Translations under genes and position numbers: made by a program
Notes under the pieces: generated by a model
Told to the model about the DNA's origin: nothing
What the model saw: the letters and a program-made list of their open reading frames with translations, nothing else
Databases searched by the model: none
In this document: positions 1-8,198 of the stretch, piece by piece
Position numbering within the stretch: the stretch's first letter is position 1
How the letters are laid out: every line of letters starts with the position of its first letter
Origin: Trichloromonas sp034002365
Lineage (GTDB): Bacteria > Desulfobacterota > Desulfuromonadia > Desulfuromonadales > Trichloromonadaceae
Reading direction: 5' to 3'
Length of the DNA stretch: 27,481 bases
Assembly (NCBI GenBank): GCA_034002365.1
Contig: JAVFAR010000027.1
Coordinates: forward strand, 1 to 27,481

Positions 1-29
1 CGGAGGTTCGAATCCTCTCGCTCCGACCA
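1..29 (+). tRNA. 3' part of a tRNA, probably tRNA-Pro (cut by window edge)
   Basis: The window opens inside a tRNA. A T-arm is visible (stem GGAGG, loop TTCGAAT, stem CCTCT), then the 3' acceptor strand CGCTCCG, discriminator A and an encoded CCA ending at 29. The anticodon is outside the window, so identity cannot be read. Proline is an inference from the implied 5' acceptor CGGAGCG (C at position 1 is typical of bacterial tRNA-Pro), the A73, and the Pro-Arg-His-Leu tRNA order I recall upstream of tig in Geobacter relatives. Confidence 0.7.
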
Positions 30-32
30 CGG

Positions 33-109
<77 letters not shown>

Positions 110-142
110 TTTATCGACTCCGGGAAGCCGGGAAGATTCCCG

Positions 143-171
143 TTGACAAGAGTACCCCTCTTGGCTAGTAT
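143..171 (+). promoter_or_regulatory. sigma-70 type promoter for tRNA-His
   Basis: A perfect -35 box TTGACA (143-148) is followed after 17 bp by TAGTAT (166-171, 4 of 6 matches to TATAAT). Initiation would fall near 178, about 8 nt before the mature 5' end of tRNA-His. This suggests that tRNA-His, and perhaps tRNA-Leu, have their own start apart from the Pro-Arg transcript. Confidence 0.7.
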
Positions 172-186
172 GTGTCCGCTTTTGTG

Positions 187-262
187 GTGGGTGTAGCTCA
201 GTCGGTAGAGCACTGGATTGTGGCTCCAGTTGTCGAGGGTTCGATCCCCTTCACTCACCCCA
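187..262 (+). tRNA. tRNA-His (anticodon GTG)
   Basis: The acceptor strands GTGGGTG and CACTCAC pair over 7 bp, and anticodon stem CTGGA/TCCAG holds loop TTGTGGC with anticodon GTG. Discriminator C at 259 can pair with a G at 186, the extra G-1 that marks histidine tRNAs, so the mature RNA probably begins at 186. CCA is encoded at 260-262. The spacer to tRNA-Leu (263-419) holds no gene I can support. Confidence 0.97.
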
Positions 263-419
263 TTTTATTATTCTGGCCCACCTTTTTTACCGTATCAGTG
301 AATGTGACGAGGTCGGTCACAGGTGCGTCGGCAAAAGGATGGGCCTTTCATTATTTACGGTTCCGGTGTCGGTTGGGTTTTCGGTGCCGATTAGCGATTT
401 GATTGATCCTCGTCTTGAT

Positions 420-502
420 GCGAGAGTGGCGGAATTGGCAGACGCACTGGACTTAGGATCCAGCGGGCAACCGTGGGGGTTCGACTCCCCCCTCTCGCAC
501 CA
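420..502 (+). tRNA. tRNA-Leu (anticodon TAG)
   Basis: A class II tRNA of 83 nt with a long variable arm, as expected for leucine. Acceptor strands GCGAGAG and CTCTCGC pair perfectly; discriminator A and encoded CCA follow. Anticodon stem CTGGA/TCCAG encloses CTTAGGA, giving anticodon TAG for CUA/CUG-type codons. It is the last member of the first tRNA group and is followed by an intrinsic terminator. Confidence 0.97.
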
Positions 503-535
503 TCCCCGATTCCCTTCCGTTAGACCGGATTCCAT

Positions 536-575
536 TCACCGCTCCGCGGAGTCGTCATCCGCGGTGATTTTTTTT
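536..575 (+). terminator. Rho-independent terminator after the tRNA group
   Basis: Stem TCACCGC (536-542) with GCGGTGA (561-567), 18-nt loop that itself contains the small palindrome CTCCGCGGAG, then eight T residues (568-575). It ends the tRNA transcript about 40 nt before tig. I see no convincing promoter between it and tig, so tig expression may depend on a promoter I could not recognise or on readthrough. Confidence 0.8.
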
Positions 576-617
576 CTTAGATACCCATTATTTCCCAGTC
601 CCGCGAGGTAAGCACTC

Positions 618-1940
618 ATGAACGTCACCCTGGAAGATATCAGCAGTATCAAAAAGAAGCTCTCTTTCGAAGTTCCCGCCGCGACCGTCGATGCCGAGAT
701 TGAAAAGGCCTATCAGAAGGTTGCCAAGACCGCGAAGATCAAGGGCTTCCGTCCCGGCAAGGCGCCTCGTTCGGTAATCGAGAAGTATTATGGCCCGCAG
801 ATGGAAGAGCAGGCCCTGGGGCGACTGATCAACGATTCTTATTTCAAGGCCCTGGTCGAGCACAAGGTTCCCGCCATTGCCGATCCCGAGATCGTCGAGA
901 GTTCCGCTCTGCAGAAGGGCCAGGCTTTTACCTATCAGGCACACGTGGAAGTCAAGCCGGAGATTACCGTCAAGGACTACACCGGGATCGCCCTGCAGAA
1001 AGAGAAGTTCCTGGCGGATCCGTCCGTGGTTGACGCTCGCCTCGAAGAGATGCGCATGGGGCGCACCTCCCAGCGTGTTGTTGAGCGGGAAGAGGCTCAG
1101 GACGGCGACGAGGTGCTGATCGATTTCGAAGGCTTTGTCGACGGCGTCGCCTTCGCCGGAGGCAAGGCCGAGGGGCACAAGCTGGAGCTCGGCTCCGGCA
1201 GCTTCATTCCCGGCTTCGAAGAGCAGCTCGAAGGCATGCGCCGCGGGGAAGAACGGGAAATCGCCGTGACCTTTCCGGAAGAATACGGGAACAAAGAACT
1301 GGCCGGCAAGGCAGCGACCTTCAAGGTGAAGCTGCACGAAATCCAGGAAAAAGTTATGCCCGAGCTGGACGACGAGTTCGCCAAGGGCTTTGGTCTTGAG
1401 TCCCTTCAGGAGTTGCGCGACAAACTCGAAGAAAATCACCGCCTGCAAGAGCAGAGCCGGATCGACGGAGATCTGCGCGAGCGGCTGATCGCGGAGCTGA
1501 TCGCCCGCAATCCCATGGATGTTCCCGACTCGATGGTTGCCGCGCAGCTCGACTATATGCTGGGAAATATCCGTAATCGTCTCAAGAACCAGGGGCTCAG
1601 CCTGGAAATGATGGGGATGAACGAGGAGTCCTTCCAGCAGATGTATCGCGACAACGCGGTCGACCAGGTCAAGGGGAGTCTGATCCTCGAAGGTGTGGCC
1701 CGGCAGGAAAAGATCAGCGCCGAGCCCGGCGAGATCGACGAGAAGCTGGAGGAGATCGCCAAGATGTCCGGCGCTCCTCTGGATTCCGTCAAAAAGTATT
1801 ACGCCGGCGATGAATCTCGTCGCGGCCTGATGGCGCAGATCGTTGAAGAGAAGGTGTTGCGCTTCCTGATCGACCAGTCGGTCGTCGAGGAGGTTTCCAA
1901 GAAGGAACTGGCCGCCCAGTCCGGCCAGGGCGAGGAGTGA
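618..1940 (+). CDS. tig: trigger factor (ribosome-bound chaperone, FKBP-type PPIase)
   Basis: A 440-aa protein, the usual trigger factor length. The N-terminal ribosome-binding domain carries the signature region GFRPGKAPRSVIEKYYG around residues 43-59, which docks on ribosomal protein L23. A central FKBP-like domain lies near residues 150-235 (DGDEVLIDFEGFVDG, then GSFIPGFEEQLEGM), followed by the helical chaperone arm. The protein holds nascent chains as they leave the ribosome. The ATG at 618 has a GAGG motif 10 nt upstream, and the alignable N-terminus starts there. It is followed after 4 nt by clpP, so the two are probably one operon. The tig-clpP-clpX order is common across bacteria. 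Confidence 0.98.
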   Translation: MNVTLEDISSIKKKLSFEVPAATVDAEIEKAYQKVAKTAKIKGFRPGKAPRSVIEKYYGPQMEEQALGRLINDSYFKALVEHKVPAIADPEIVESSALQKGQAFTYQAHVEVKPEITVKDYTGIALQKEKFLADPSVVDARLEEMRMGRTSQRVVEREEAQDGDEVLIDFEGFVDGVAFAGGKAEGHKLELGSGSFIPGFEEQLEGMRRGEEREIAVTFPEEYGNKELAGKAATFKVKLHEIQEKVMPELDDEFAKGFGLESLQELRDKLEENHRLQEQSRIDGDLRERLIAELIARNPMDVPDSMVAAQLDYMLGNIRNRLKNQGLSLEMMGMNEESFQQMYRDNAVDQVKGSLILEGVARQEKISAEPGEIDEKLEEIAKMSGAPLDSVKKYYAGDESRRGLMAQIVEEKVLRFLIDQSVVEEVSKKELAAQSGQGEE

Positions 1941-1944
1941 TGCC

Positions 1945-2529
1945 ATGAGCCTGATCCCCATGGTGGTTGAGCAGACGGGGCGGGGCGAACGCGCCTACGA
2001 CATCTATTCCCGGCTGCTGAAGGATCGCATCATTTTCCTGGGCGGGGCCATCGAAGACCATATGGCCAATCTGATTATCGCCCAGTTGCTCTTCCTCGAA
2101 TCGGAAGACCCGGACAAGGATATCCATCTTTATATCAACTCCCCCGGCGGGGTGGTGACGGCGGGTATGGCGATTTACGACACCATGCAGTATCTCAAGG
2201 CGCCGGTTTCGACCATCTGCGTCGGCCAGGCGGCGAGCATGGGCGCGGTTTTGCTCTGCGCCGGAGCGAAGGGGAAGCGTTACGCTCTGCCCCACTCCCG
2301 GGTCATGATCCATCAGCCCTTGGGCGGCTTTCAGGGGCAGGCTACCGACATCAAGATCCACGCCGAGGAAATTCTCAAGATTCGCGATACCTTGAACGGC
2401 GTTCTCGCCCAACATACCGGTCAGCCGCTGGAGCGGATTTCAATCGATACCGAACGGGATTTTTTCATGGGTAGCGAAGCCGCGAAAAAATATGGTATTA
2501 TCGATGAAATCGTAAAGCGAAAGACCTGA
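1945..2529 (+). CDS. clpP: ATP-dependent Clp protease proteolytic subunit
   Basis: A 194-aa serine peptidase of family S14 that forms the two-ring, 14-subunit chamber of ClpXP and ClpAP. The catalytic triad is visible as Ser98 (GQAASMG), His123 (RVMIHQP) and Asp172 (TERDFF). The N-terminus fits a short propeptide or axial loop (MSLIPMVVEQT), as in most ClpP. The ribosome-binding site GAGGAG lies inside the last codons of tig, which supports coupled translation. The partner ATPase gene clpX follows 21 bp downstream. Nothing unusual is seen. Confidence 0.98.
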   Translation: MSLIPMVVEQTGRGERAYDIYSRLLKDRIIFLGGAIEDHMANLIIAQLLFLESEDPDKDIHLYINSPGGVVTAGMAIYDTMQYLKAPVSTICVGQAASMGAVLLCAGAKGKRYALPHSRVMIHQPLGGFQGQATDIKIHAEEILKIRDTLNGVLAQHTGQPLERISIDTERDFFMGSEAAKKYGIIDEIVKRKT

Positions 2530-2550
2530 CTTTTAGCGCGGAGGAAATGA

Positions 2551-3801
<1,251 letters not shown>

Positions 3802-3811
3802 TGTCCTCCAG

Positions 3812-3848
3812 GCCTTCGCCTTCGGGCGAAGGCTTTCTTCTCTCTTTT
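3812..3848 (+). terminator. Rho-independent terminator after clpX
   Basis: A perfect 9-bp stem (GCCTTCGCC, 3812-3820, with GGCGAAGGC, 3825-3833) closed by a TTCG tetraloop, then a T-rich tract. The UUCG loop gives a very stable hairpin. It separates the tig-clpP-clpX operon from lon, which begins 23 nt further on. Confidence 0.9.
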
Positions 3849-3871
3849 CCGGCAGGAAACTACTGGGATTC

Positions 3872-6292
3872 ATGACCGATTATTCCGATCAGACTGTCCG
3901 GGGCGAAGCCTCGGACTCGACGGTTCATCCTCTGTTGCCGTTGCGCGACATCGTTATCTTTCCCTACATGGTGACCCCCCTCTTCGTCGGGCGGCCCCGT
4001 TCCATTCGCGCTCTCGAAGGGGCCATGGAAGCGGACAAGCTGGTCTTTCTGGCGACGCAGAAAGATCCCAAAACCGACGAGCCGACGGAACGGGATCTGT
4101 ACGAGATCGGCACCGTCGGTCAGGTCATCCAGCTGTTGAAACTGCCCGACGGCACCGTCAAGGTCTTGATCGAAGGGAAGCACCGCGGCCGGATGCTCTC
4201 CTTTTTCGATCGTGACGAGTGTGTCTTTTCCGAGATCGAGACTCTCGTTGATCCTCCTGTCTCCTCCCCCGAGGTTGAGGCCCTGCTGCGCAGCGTCGGC
4301 GAAACCTTCGAGACCTATGTCAATCTCGGCAAGAAGATTCCCTCCGAGATGGTCGCGTCGGTGGCGGGGATCAGTGATCCGGGACGACTGGCCGACACCA
4401 TCGGCGCCCATCTGAACGTACGGATCAGTGACAAGCAGGAAATCCTCTCCAGCCTCGATCCCCTTGAGCGCCTGGAACAGCTGCTGGCGATGATGGAGCG
4501 GGAGGTAGAGATCCTGCAGATCGAGAAGAAGATCCGCACCCGCGTCAAAAGCCAGATGGAACGCAGCCAGAAGGAGTATTATCTCAACGAGCAGATGCGG
4601 GCGATCCAGAAGGAACTCGGTGAGAAGGATGAGTTCAAACAGGAGATTCGCGATCTCGAAGAGAAAATTCAGAAGCGGCGGATGTCGGCGGAGGCGAGCG
4701 CCAAGGCCATGGCCGAACTGCGCAAGCTGAAGATGATGTCGCCCATGTCCGCCGAAGCCACGGTGGTGCGCAACTATATCGACTGGCTGGTTTCTCTCCC
4801 CTGGAAAAAGGGAACCCAGGACCGGATCGATCTGGACCGGGCCGAGGGCGTTCTCGAAGAAGACCATCATGGCCTGGAGAAGGTCAAAGAGCGGATTCTC
4901 GAATATCTGGCGGTGCAGGCGCTGGTCAAGAAGATCAAGGGGCCGATCCTCTGTCTGGTCGGTCCGCCGGGGGTGGGCAAGACCTCCCTGGGACGTTCGG
5001 TGGCCCGGGCGATGGGGCGCAAGTTCGTGCGCATGTCCCTGGGCGGCATGCGGGACGAGGCCGAGATTCGCGGCCATCGCCGGACCTATATCGGCGCCAT
5101 GCCCGGCAAGATTATTCAGGGTTTACGCAAGGTCGGCGTGAAAAACCCGGTCTTTCTTCTCGACGAGATCGACAAGATGAGTACCGACTTTCGCGGGGAC
5201 CCGTCCTCGGCCCTTCTCGAGGTGCTCGATCCCGAACAGAACAACGCCTTCGGCGATCACTTCCTCGATGTCGATTACGACCTCTCCGGTGTTCTCTTCA
5301 TCGCCACGGCCAATTCCCTGCACTCCATCCCCCGGCCCTTGCAGGACCGGATGGAGATCATCCGCATCGAAGGCTACACCGAGGAGGAAAAACTCGCCAT
5401 CGCCCAGCGCTACCTGCTGCCCAAGCAGCTGGAAACCCACGGGTTACTCCCCGAGCAGGTGCATTTCACCGAACCGACTGTCTACGAGATCATTCGCCGT
5501 TACACCCGGGAATCGGGGGTGCGGAATCTCGAGCGTGAAATCGCCAACATCTGCCGGAAGATCGCCCGGGAGCTGGTGAAGTCCAAGGATAAAAAGAAGA
5601 AATTCACCGTCGGAGTGGCGCAGGTCAAGAAATACCTGGGGGTTCCCCGTTACACCTACGGGGTCAAGGAAGATGAGAACCGGGTGGGGATGGTCACCGG
5701 CCTGGCCTGGACCGAAGTCGGCGGCGAGCTGCTGACCATTGAGACCGCGATCCTGCCGGGGCAGGGAAAGTTGACCGTCACCGGCCAACTGGGCGAGGTG
5801 ATGCGCGAATCCTCCCAGGCGGCTTTGAGTTATGTGCGTTCTCGCTGGCGGGAGCTGGCGCTGGAGAAGGATTTCTATCATAAGCTGGATATCCATATCC
5901 ATGTCCCCGAAGGGGCGATCCCCAAGGATGGCCCGTCGGCGGGCATCACCATGGCTACGGCCCTGGCTTCCGCGCTCACGGGACAGGAGGTGGACCGGGA
6001 TTTGGCGATGACCGGCGAGATCACCCTGCGTGGCCGCGTACTGGCCATCGGCGGGCTCAAGGAGAAACTGCTGGCGGCGAAACGGGCGGGGATTTCCCGG
6101 GTTCTTATCCCGGCGGAAAATGAAAAAAATCTTGAGGAAGTCCCTGCGGGAATCCTCGAATCGCTGCGGGTAGTTCCCGTTTCCCATATGGATCAGGTTC
6201 TGGAAGAGTCCCTGGGCCTGGCCGTGCCCTTGCCGGCTTTGGGCGAAGCCGAAGAGTTCGGCGCCGGACCCGGTGAAACCGTGCGTCATTAG
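3872..6292 (+). CDS. lon: ATP-dependent protease Lon (LonA)
   Basis: An 806-aa hexameric AAA+ serine protease that removes damaged and some regulatory proteins. The N-terminal substrate-binding (LAN) domain covers about residues 20-215, followed by a long coiled-coil segment. Walker A GPPGVGKT is at 364-371 and Walker B has Asp431-Glu432. The protease domain carries the catalytic dyad Ser689 (DGPSAG) and Lys732 (GGLKEKLL); the 43-residue spacing matches that of E. coli Lon. The start at ATG 3872 has only a weak upstream AGGA. A C-terminal tail after about residue 785 is acidic and not conserved. I found no clear heat-shock promoter in the short gap after the clpX terminator. Confidence 0.98.
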   Translation: MTDYSDQTVRGEASDSTVHPLLPLRDIVIFPYMVTPLFVGRPRSIRALEGAMEADKLVFLATQKDPKTDEPTERDLYEIGTVGQVIQLLKLPDGTVKVLIEGKHRGRMLSFFDRDECVFSEIETLVDPPVSSPEVEALLRSVGETFETYVNLGKKIPSEMVASVAGISDPGRLADTIGAHLNVRISDKQEILSSLDPLERLEQLLAMMEREVEILQIEKKIRTRVKSQMERSQKEYYLNEQMRAIQKELGEKDEFKQEIRDLEEKIQKRRMSAEASAKAMAELRKLKMMSPMSAEATVVRNYIDWLVSLPWKKGTQDRIDLDRAEGVLEEDHHGLEKVKERILEYLAVQALVKKIKGPILCLVGPPGVGKTSLGRSVARAMGRKFVRMSLGGMRDEAEIRGHRRTYIGAMPGKIIQGLRKVGVKNPVFLLDEIDKMSTDFRGDPSSALLEVLDPEQNNAFGDHFLDVDYDLSGVLFIATANSLHSIPRPLQDRMEIIRIEGYTEEEKLAIAQRYLLPKQLETHGLLPEQVHFTEPTVYEIIRRYTRESGVRNLEREIANICRKIARELVKSKDKKKKFTVGVAQVKKYLGVPRYTYGVKEDENRVGMVTGLAWTEVGGELLTIETAILPGQGKLTVTGQLGEVMRESSQAALSYVRSRWRELALEKDFYHKLDIHIHVPEGAIPKDGPSAGITMATALASALTGQEVDRDLAMTGEITLRGRVLAIGGLKEKLLAAKRAGISRVLIPAENEKNLEEVPAGILESLRVVPVSHMDQVLEESLGLAVPLPALGEAEEFGAGPGETVRH

Positions 6293-6314
6293 CCTTTTTT
6301 AGCAAAATATTAGC

Positions 6315-6344
6315 TTGACACTCTTTTTGGAAGTTTGATATATA
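6315..6344 (+). promoter_or_regulatory. strong extended -10 promoter for the HU gene
   Basis: The -35 box is a perfect TTGACA (6315-6320). After 18 bp comes TATATA (6339-6344), preceded by TG one base upstream (6336-6337), an extended -10. The AT-rich spacer and strong boxes fit the high expression of HU. Initiation near 6351 would leave a leader of about 45 nt. Confidence 0.85.
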
Positions 6345-6394
6345 TGCCCTCGTTTTGAAGGGCTTAATCCATTCCTAATAACTGGAGGTATGTT

Positions 6395-6667
6395 GTGACA
6401 AAAGCCGACCTTGTCAATGCGATGGCAGAGAAAGCAGGACTTAGCAAGACTGATGCCGAGAAAGCCCTTAAGTCGTTCATCGATGCCGTTACCGAGGCTA
6501 TGAAAGCCGGTGAAAAAGTCGCACTGGTCGGATTTGGTACCTTCAGTGTCGGCGAGCGCGCCGCTCGTACCGGACAGAATCCCCAGACCGGCGAGAAGAT
6601 TGAAATCGCCGCCGCCAAGACTCCGAAATTCAAAGCGGGCAAGGCCCTGAAAGACGCGGTTAACTAA
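6395..6667 (+). CDS. hup: DNA-binding protein HU
   Basis: A 90-aa nucleoid protein of the HU/IHF family. The full family signature is present: GFGTF near residues 47-51, R-x-AR, GxNPxTG, and the C-terminal LKDAVN. The tip of the DNA-binding arm has the proline of NPQTG that wedges into DNA. The start is GTG 6395, 6 nt after GGAGG (6384-6388); a nearby ATG at 6390 is out of frame. The gene stands alone between its own promoter and terminator. The sequence lacks features that would separate it as IHF alpha or beta, so HU is preferred. Confidence 0.96.
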   Translation: MTKADLVNAMAEKAGLSKTDAEKALKSFIDAVTEAMKAGEKVALVGFGTFSVGERAARTGQNPQTGEKIEIAAAKTPKFKAGKALKDAVN

Positions 6668-6686
6668 GTTTTCAAGTTTGACATCA

Positions 6687-6750
6687 AACAGGAAGCAAGC
6701 GGCTCGGATCACTCCGAAACTTTGACCGGGTATTGTTTCCTGTTTTTTTT
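6687..6750 (+). terminator. terminator-like hairpin after HU
   Basis: Arms 6687-6698 (AACAGGAAGCAA) and 6733-6744 pair over 12 positions with one G-T pair, and eight T residues (6743-6750) close the structure, the first two of them pairing. The loop of 34 nt has a smaller hairpin inside. The T run stops only 2 nt before tRNA-Asp. It may terminate HU mRNA, or the fold may act in processing if HU and the tRNAs share a transcript. Confidence 0.7.
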
Positions 6751-6752
6751 GC

Positions 6753-6829
6753 GGGGCTGTAGTAGAGTCGGTTACAACGCCGGCCTGTCACGCCGGAGGT
6801 CGCGGGTTCGAGTCCCGTCAGCCCCGCCA
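6753..6829 (+). tRNA. tRNA-Asp (anticodon GTC), copy 1
   Basis: A 77-nt tRNA with acceptor strands GGGGCTG/CAGCCCC, discriminator G and encoded CCA. Anticodon stem CCGGC/GCCGG holds CTGTCAC, giving anticodon GTC. The D stem (GTAG with CAAC) has an A-A mismatch at 12-23. It is identical to the second copy at 6987-7063. I see no promoter between the HU hairpin and this gene. Confidence 0.96.
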
Positions 6830-6844
6830 TTTTCGCAAGTCGAT

Positions 6845-6920
6845 GGGCGAATAGCTCAGCTGGGAGAGCATCGGCCTTACAAGCCGAGGGTCACAGGTTC
6901 GATCCCTGTTTCGCCCACCA
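6845..6920 (+). tRNA. tRNA-Val (anticodon TAC)
   Basis: A 76-nt tRNA. Acceptor strands GGGCGAA and TTCGCCC pair perfectly; discriminator A and encoded CCA follow. Anticodon stem TCGGC/GCCGA holds CTTACAA, giving anticodon TAC. It lies 15 nt after tRNA-Asp copy 1, so both are likely processed from one precursor. Confidence 0.97.
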
Positions 6921-6934
6921 ACCTTATAAATGAC

Positions 6935-6978
6935 GAAGATTAGCGTCAATCACATAGAAGATTAGCGTCAATCACATA
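6935..6978 (+). repeat. 22-bp perfect tandem repeat, two copies
   Basis: The unit GAAGATTAGCGTCAATCACA plus TA occurs at 6935-6956 and again without a gap at 6957-6978, followed by the partial start GAG. It fills most of the spacer between tRNA-Val and tRNA-Asp copy 2. No hairpin or promoter was recognised in it. Confidence 0.95.
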
Positions 6979-6986
6979 GAGTATCG

Positions 6987-7063
6987 GGGGCTGTAGTAGA
7001 GTCGGTTACAACGCCGGCCTGTCACGCCGGAGGTCGCGGGTTCGAGTCCCGTCAGCCCCGCCA
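6987..7063 (+). tRNA. tRNA-Asp (anticodon GTC), copy 2
   Basis: Identical over all 77 nt to the tRNA-Asp at 6753-6829, including the A-A mismatch in the D stem and the encoded CCA. The two copies flank tRNA-Val, which suggests a local duplication or gene conversion. A terminator follows 13 nt downstream. Confidence 0.96.
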
Positions 7064-7076
7064 TAATAAAACAGAT

Positions 7077-7106
7077 GGGGTGGTTCCGTAAGGGGCCGCC
7101 CCTTTT
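7077..7106 (+). terminator. short terminator after the second tRNA group
   Basis: Stem GGGGTGG (7077-7083) with CCGCCCC (7096-7102), one G-T pair, 12-nt loop, then TTTT. The T run is short, so termination may be partial. Its place after the last tRNA and before a fresh promoter supports the call. Confidence 0.6.
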
Positions 7107-7156
7107 GCTATTATTCGGATTCCTTAGCTGACGTTCTCGCCCTCCTTGCATTGACC

Positions 7157-7186
7157 TTGACTTTGGCAAAGGTGGTTTCCTATCAT
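7157..7186 (+). promoter_or_regulatory. promoter for the prolyl isomerase-cytochrome operon
   Basis: TTGACT (7157-7162) and TATCAT (7181-7186) are separated by 18 bp, five of six and four to five of six matches to consensus. It would start transcription near 7193, about 43 nt before the first gene. A second TTGACC immediately upstream (7151-7156) is badly spaced for the same -10. Confidence 0.6.
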
Positions 7187-7235
7187 GGCGCTGGATTAAC
7201 TCAGCCTTCTCCCATTGCCGTAAGGAGTATTGTGC

Positions 7236-8198
7236 ATGCGATTGTTTTCCCCGAGAGCGCTCACCCTGGCCGTGATTCTGTCGGCTCTTTTTGGAGCCTC
7301 TTCGGCTTGTGCCGCCGCGCGGATTCTGGCCGAAGTCGGCGGGGTTCCGATCACCGCCCAGGAGTTGCGCCGTGAGCAGCAACGATTGATTCCTATGCAG
7401 GTCGCTTTTCATGCCGGTGTTTCCCCGGAAAAGCTGGCGCAGATCGAAGAGCAGGCCTATGCAAAGCTCATCAAGCAGGCCTTCAAGGTTCGCTATGCCC
7501 TCGACGAGGAGTTGCGGGTCGACGGCGCTGTCGTGGAAGAGCAGTTCAATCAGCTCCGGGCTCGTTTCAAGACTCAGAAGGAACTGCTAGCCGCCCTGGG
7601 CGAGGAAGGGGCCGACGGCTATAAAGCGTCCCTCTATCGCCAACTGCTCGCCGCCGAGGCGGAGAGGGTGGCGGTCGATCAGCGGGTCGGGGTGACGGAT
7701 GAGCAGGTGCGGGCGTATTACGACGAACGCCGCGCGACCTACAAGCGCCCGCGCCAGTTCAAGGCCAGCCAGATCCTGGTCAAGGTCGATCCCGCCTCCA
7801 ACAAGGAGGAGCGGGAGGCGTTGCTGGCCAAGGCCCAAGGGCTGCTTGCCCAGGCCCGGGCCGGCGAGGATTTTTACAACCTGGCCTACTACAATTCCGA
7901 TGACCGGAGCAAGTATGTGGGCGGGGATCTCGGCTATTTTCATGAAGGTCAGACCGTCAAGGAATTCGAGGATGCCCTGAAACAGCTCAAGCCCGGAGAA
8001 ATCTCCGAGCCGATTCGCACCATGTACGGTTATCACATCGTCAAACTCTTCGAAAACAACGATCCCCGGCAGTTGGATTTTGAGGAAGTCCAGGATAAAA
8101 TCCGCAAGACCCTGGAAAAGGAAGCTCGCGACAAGATCTATGAGGAATGGATGAGCTCCCTGCGCGAGCGTTATCCGGTCAAGAAATTCACGCCCTGA
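7236..8198 (+). CDS. periplasmic parvulin-type peptidyl-prolyl isomerase (PpiC/SurA-like)
   Basis: A 320-aa exported folding factor. The N-terminus is a signal peptide (MRLFSPRALTLAVILSALFG, cut near ASSACA-A). A SurA-like helical chaperone region covers about residues 30-150. A parvulin domain at about 171-270 shows ASQILVKV, then GGDLGYFHEG, and ends in YGYHIVKLFE, all typical. ATG 7236 is chosen over an upstream TTG (7230) because GGAG at 7224-7227 is 8 nt away from it. The gene heads an operon with an NHL propeller and two multiheme cytochromes, so its clients are probably those exported cytochromes. It resembles the isomerase chaperone (OscH) of the omcS-companion cluster of Geobacter; that link is from memory. 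Confidence 0.93.
   Translation: MRLFSPRALTLAVILSALFGASSACAAARILAEVGGVPITAQELRREQQRLIPMQVAFHAGVSPEKLAQIEEQAYAKLIKQAFKVRYALDEELRVDGAVVEEQFNQLRARFKTQKELLAALGEEGADGYKASLYRQLLAAEAERVAVDQRVGVTDEQVRAYYDERRATYKRPRQFKASQILVKVDPASNKEEREALLAKAQGLLAQARAGEDFYNLAYYNSDDRSKYVGGDLGYFHEGQTVKEFEDALKQLKPGEISEPIRTMYGYHIVKLFENNDPRQLDFEEVQDKIRKTLEKEARDKIYEEWMSSLRERYPVKKFTP

Noticed and set aside
303..321. A 6-bp hairpin between tRNA-His and tRNA-Leu
   Set aside because: There is no T run after it, so it does not support a terminator; it may be chance.
172..402. A small open frame across tRNA-His
   Set aside because: It reads through a tRNA gene and has no ribosome-binding site.
588..1961. A 457-codon open frame on the minus strand opposite tig
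   Set aside because: It mirrors the codon bias of tig, has no ribosome-binding site, and gives a protein with no family features; tig is certain.
3834..3871. A heat-shock or housekeeping promoter before lon
   Set aside because: I looked for -35/-10 boxes or a sigma-32 pattern in the gap after the clpX terminator and found no convincing match.
6935..6978. CRISPR-like repeat pair
   Set aside because: The two copies are directly adjacent with no spacer between them, so it is a tandem repeat and not a CRISPR array.
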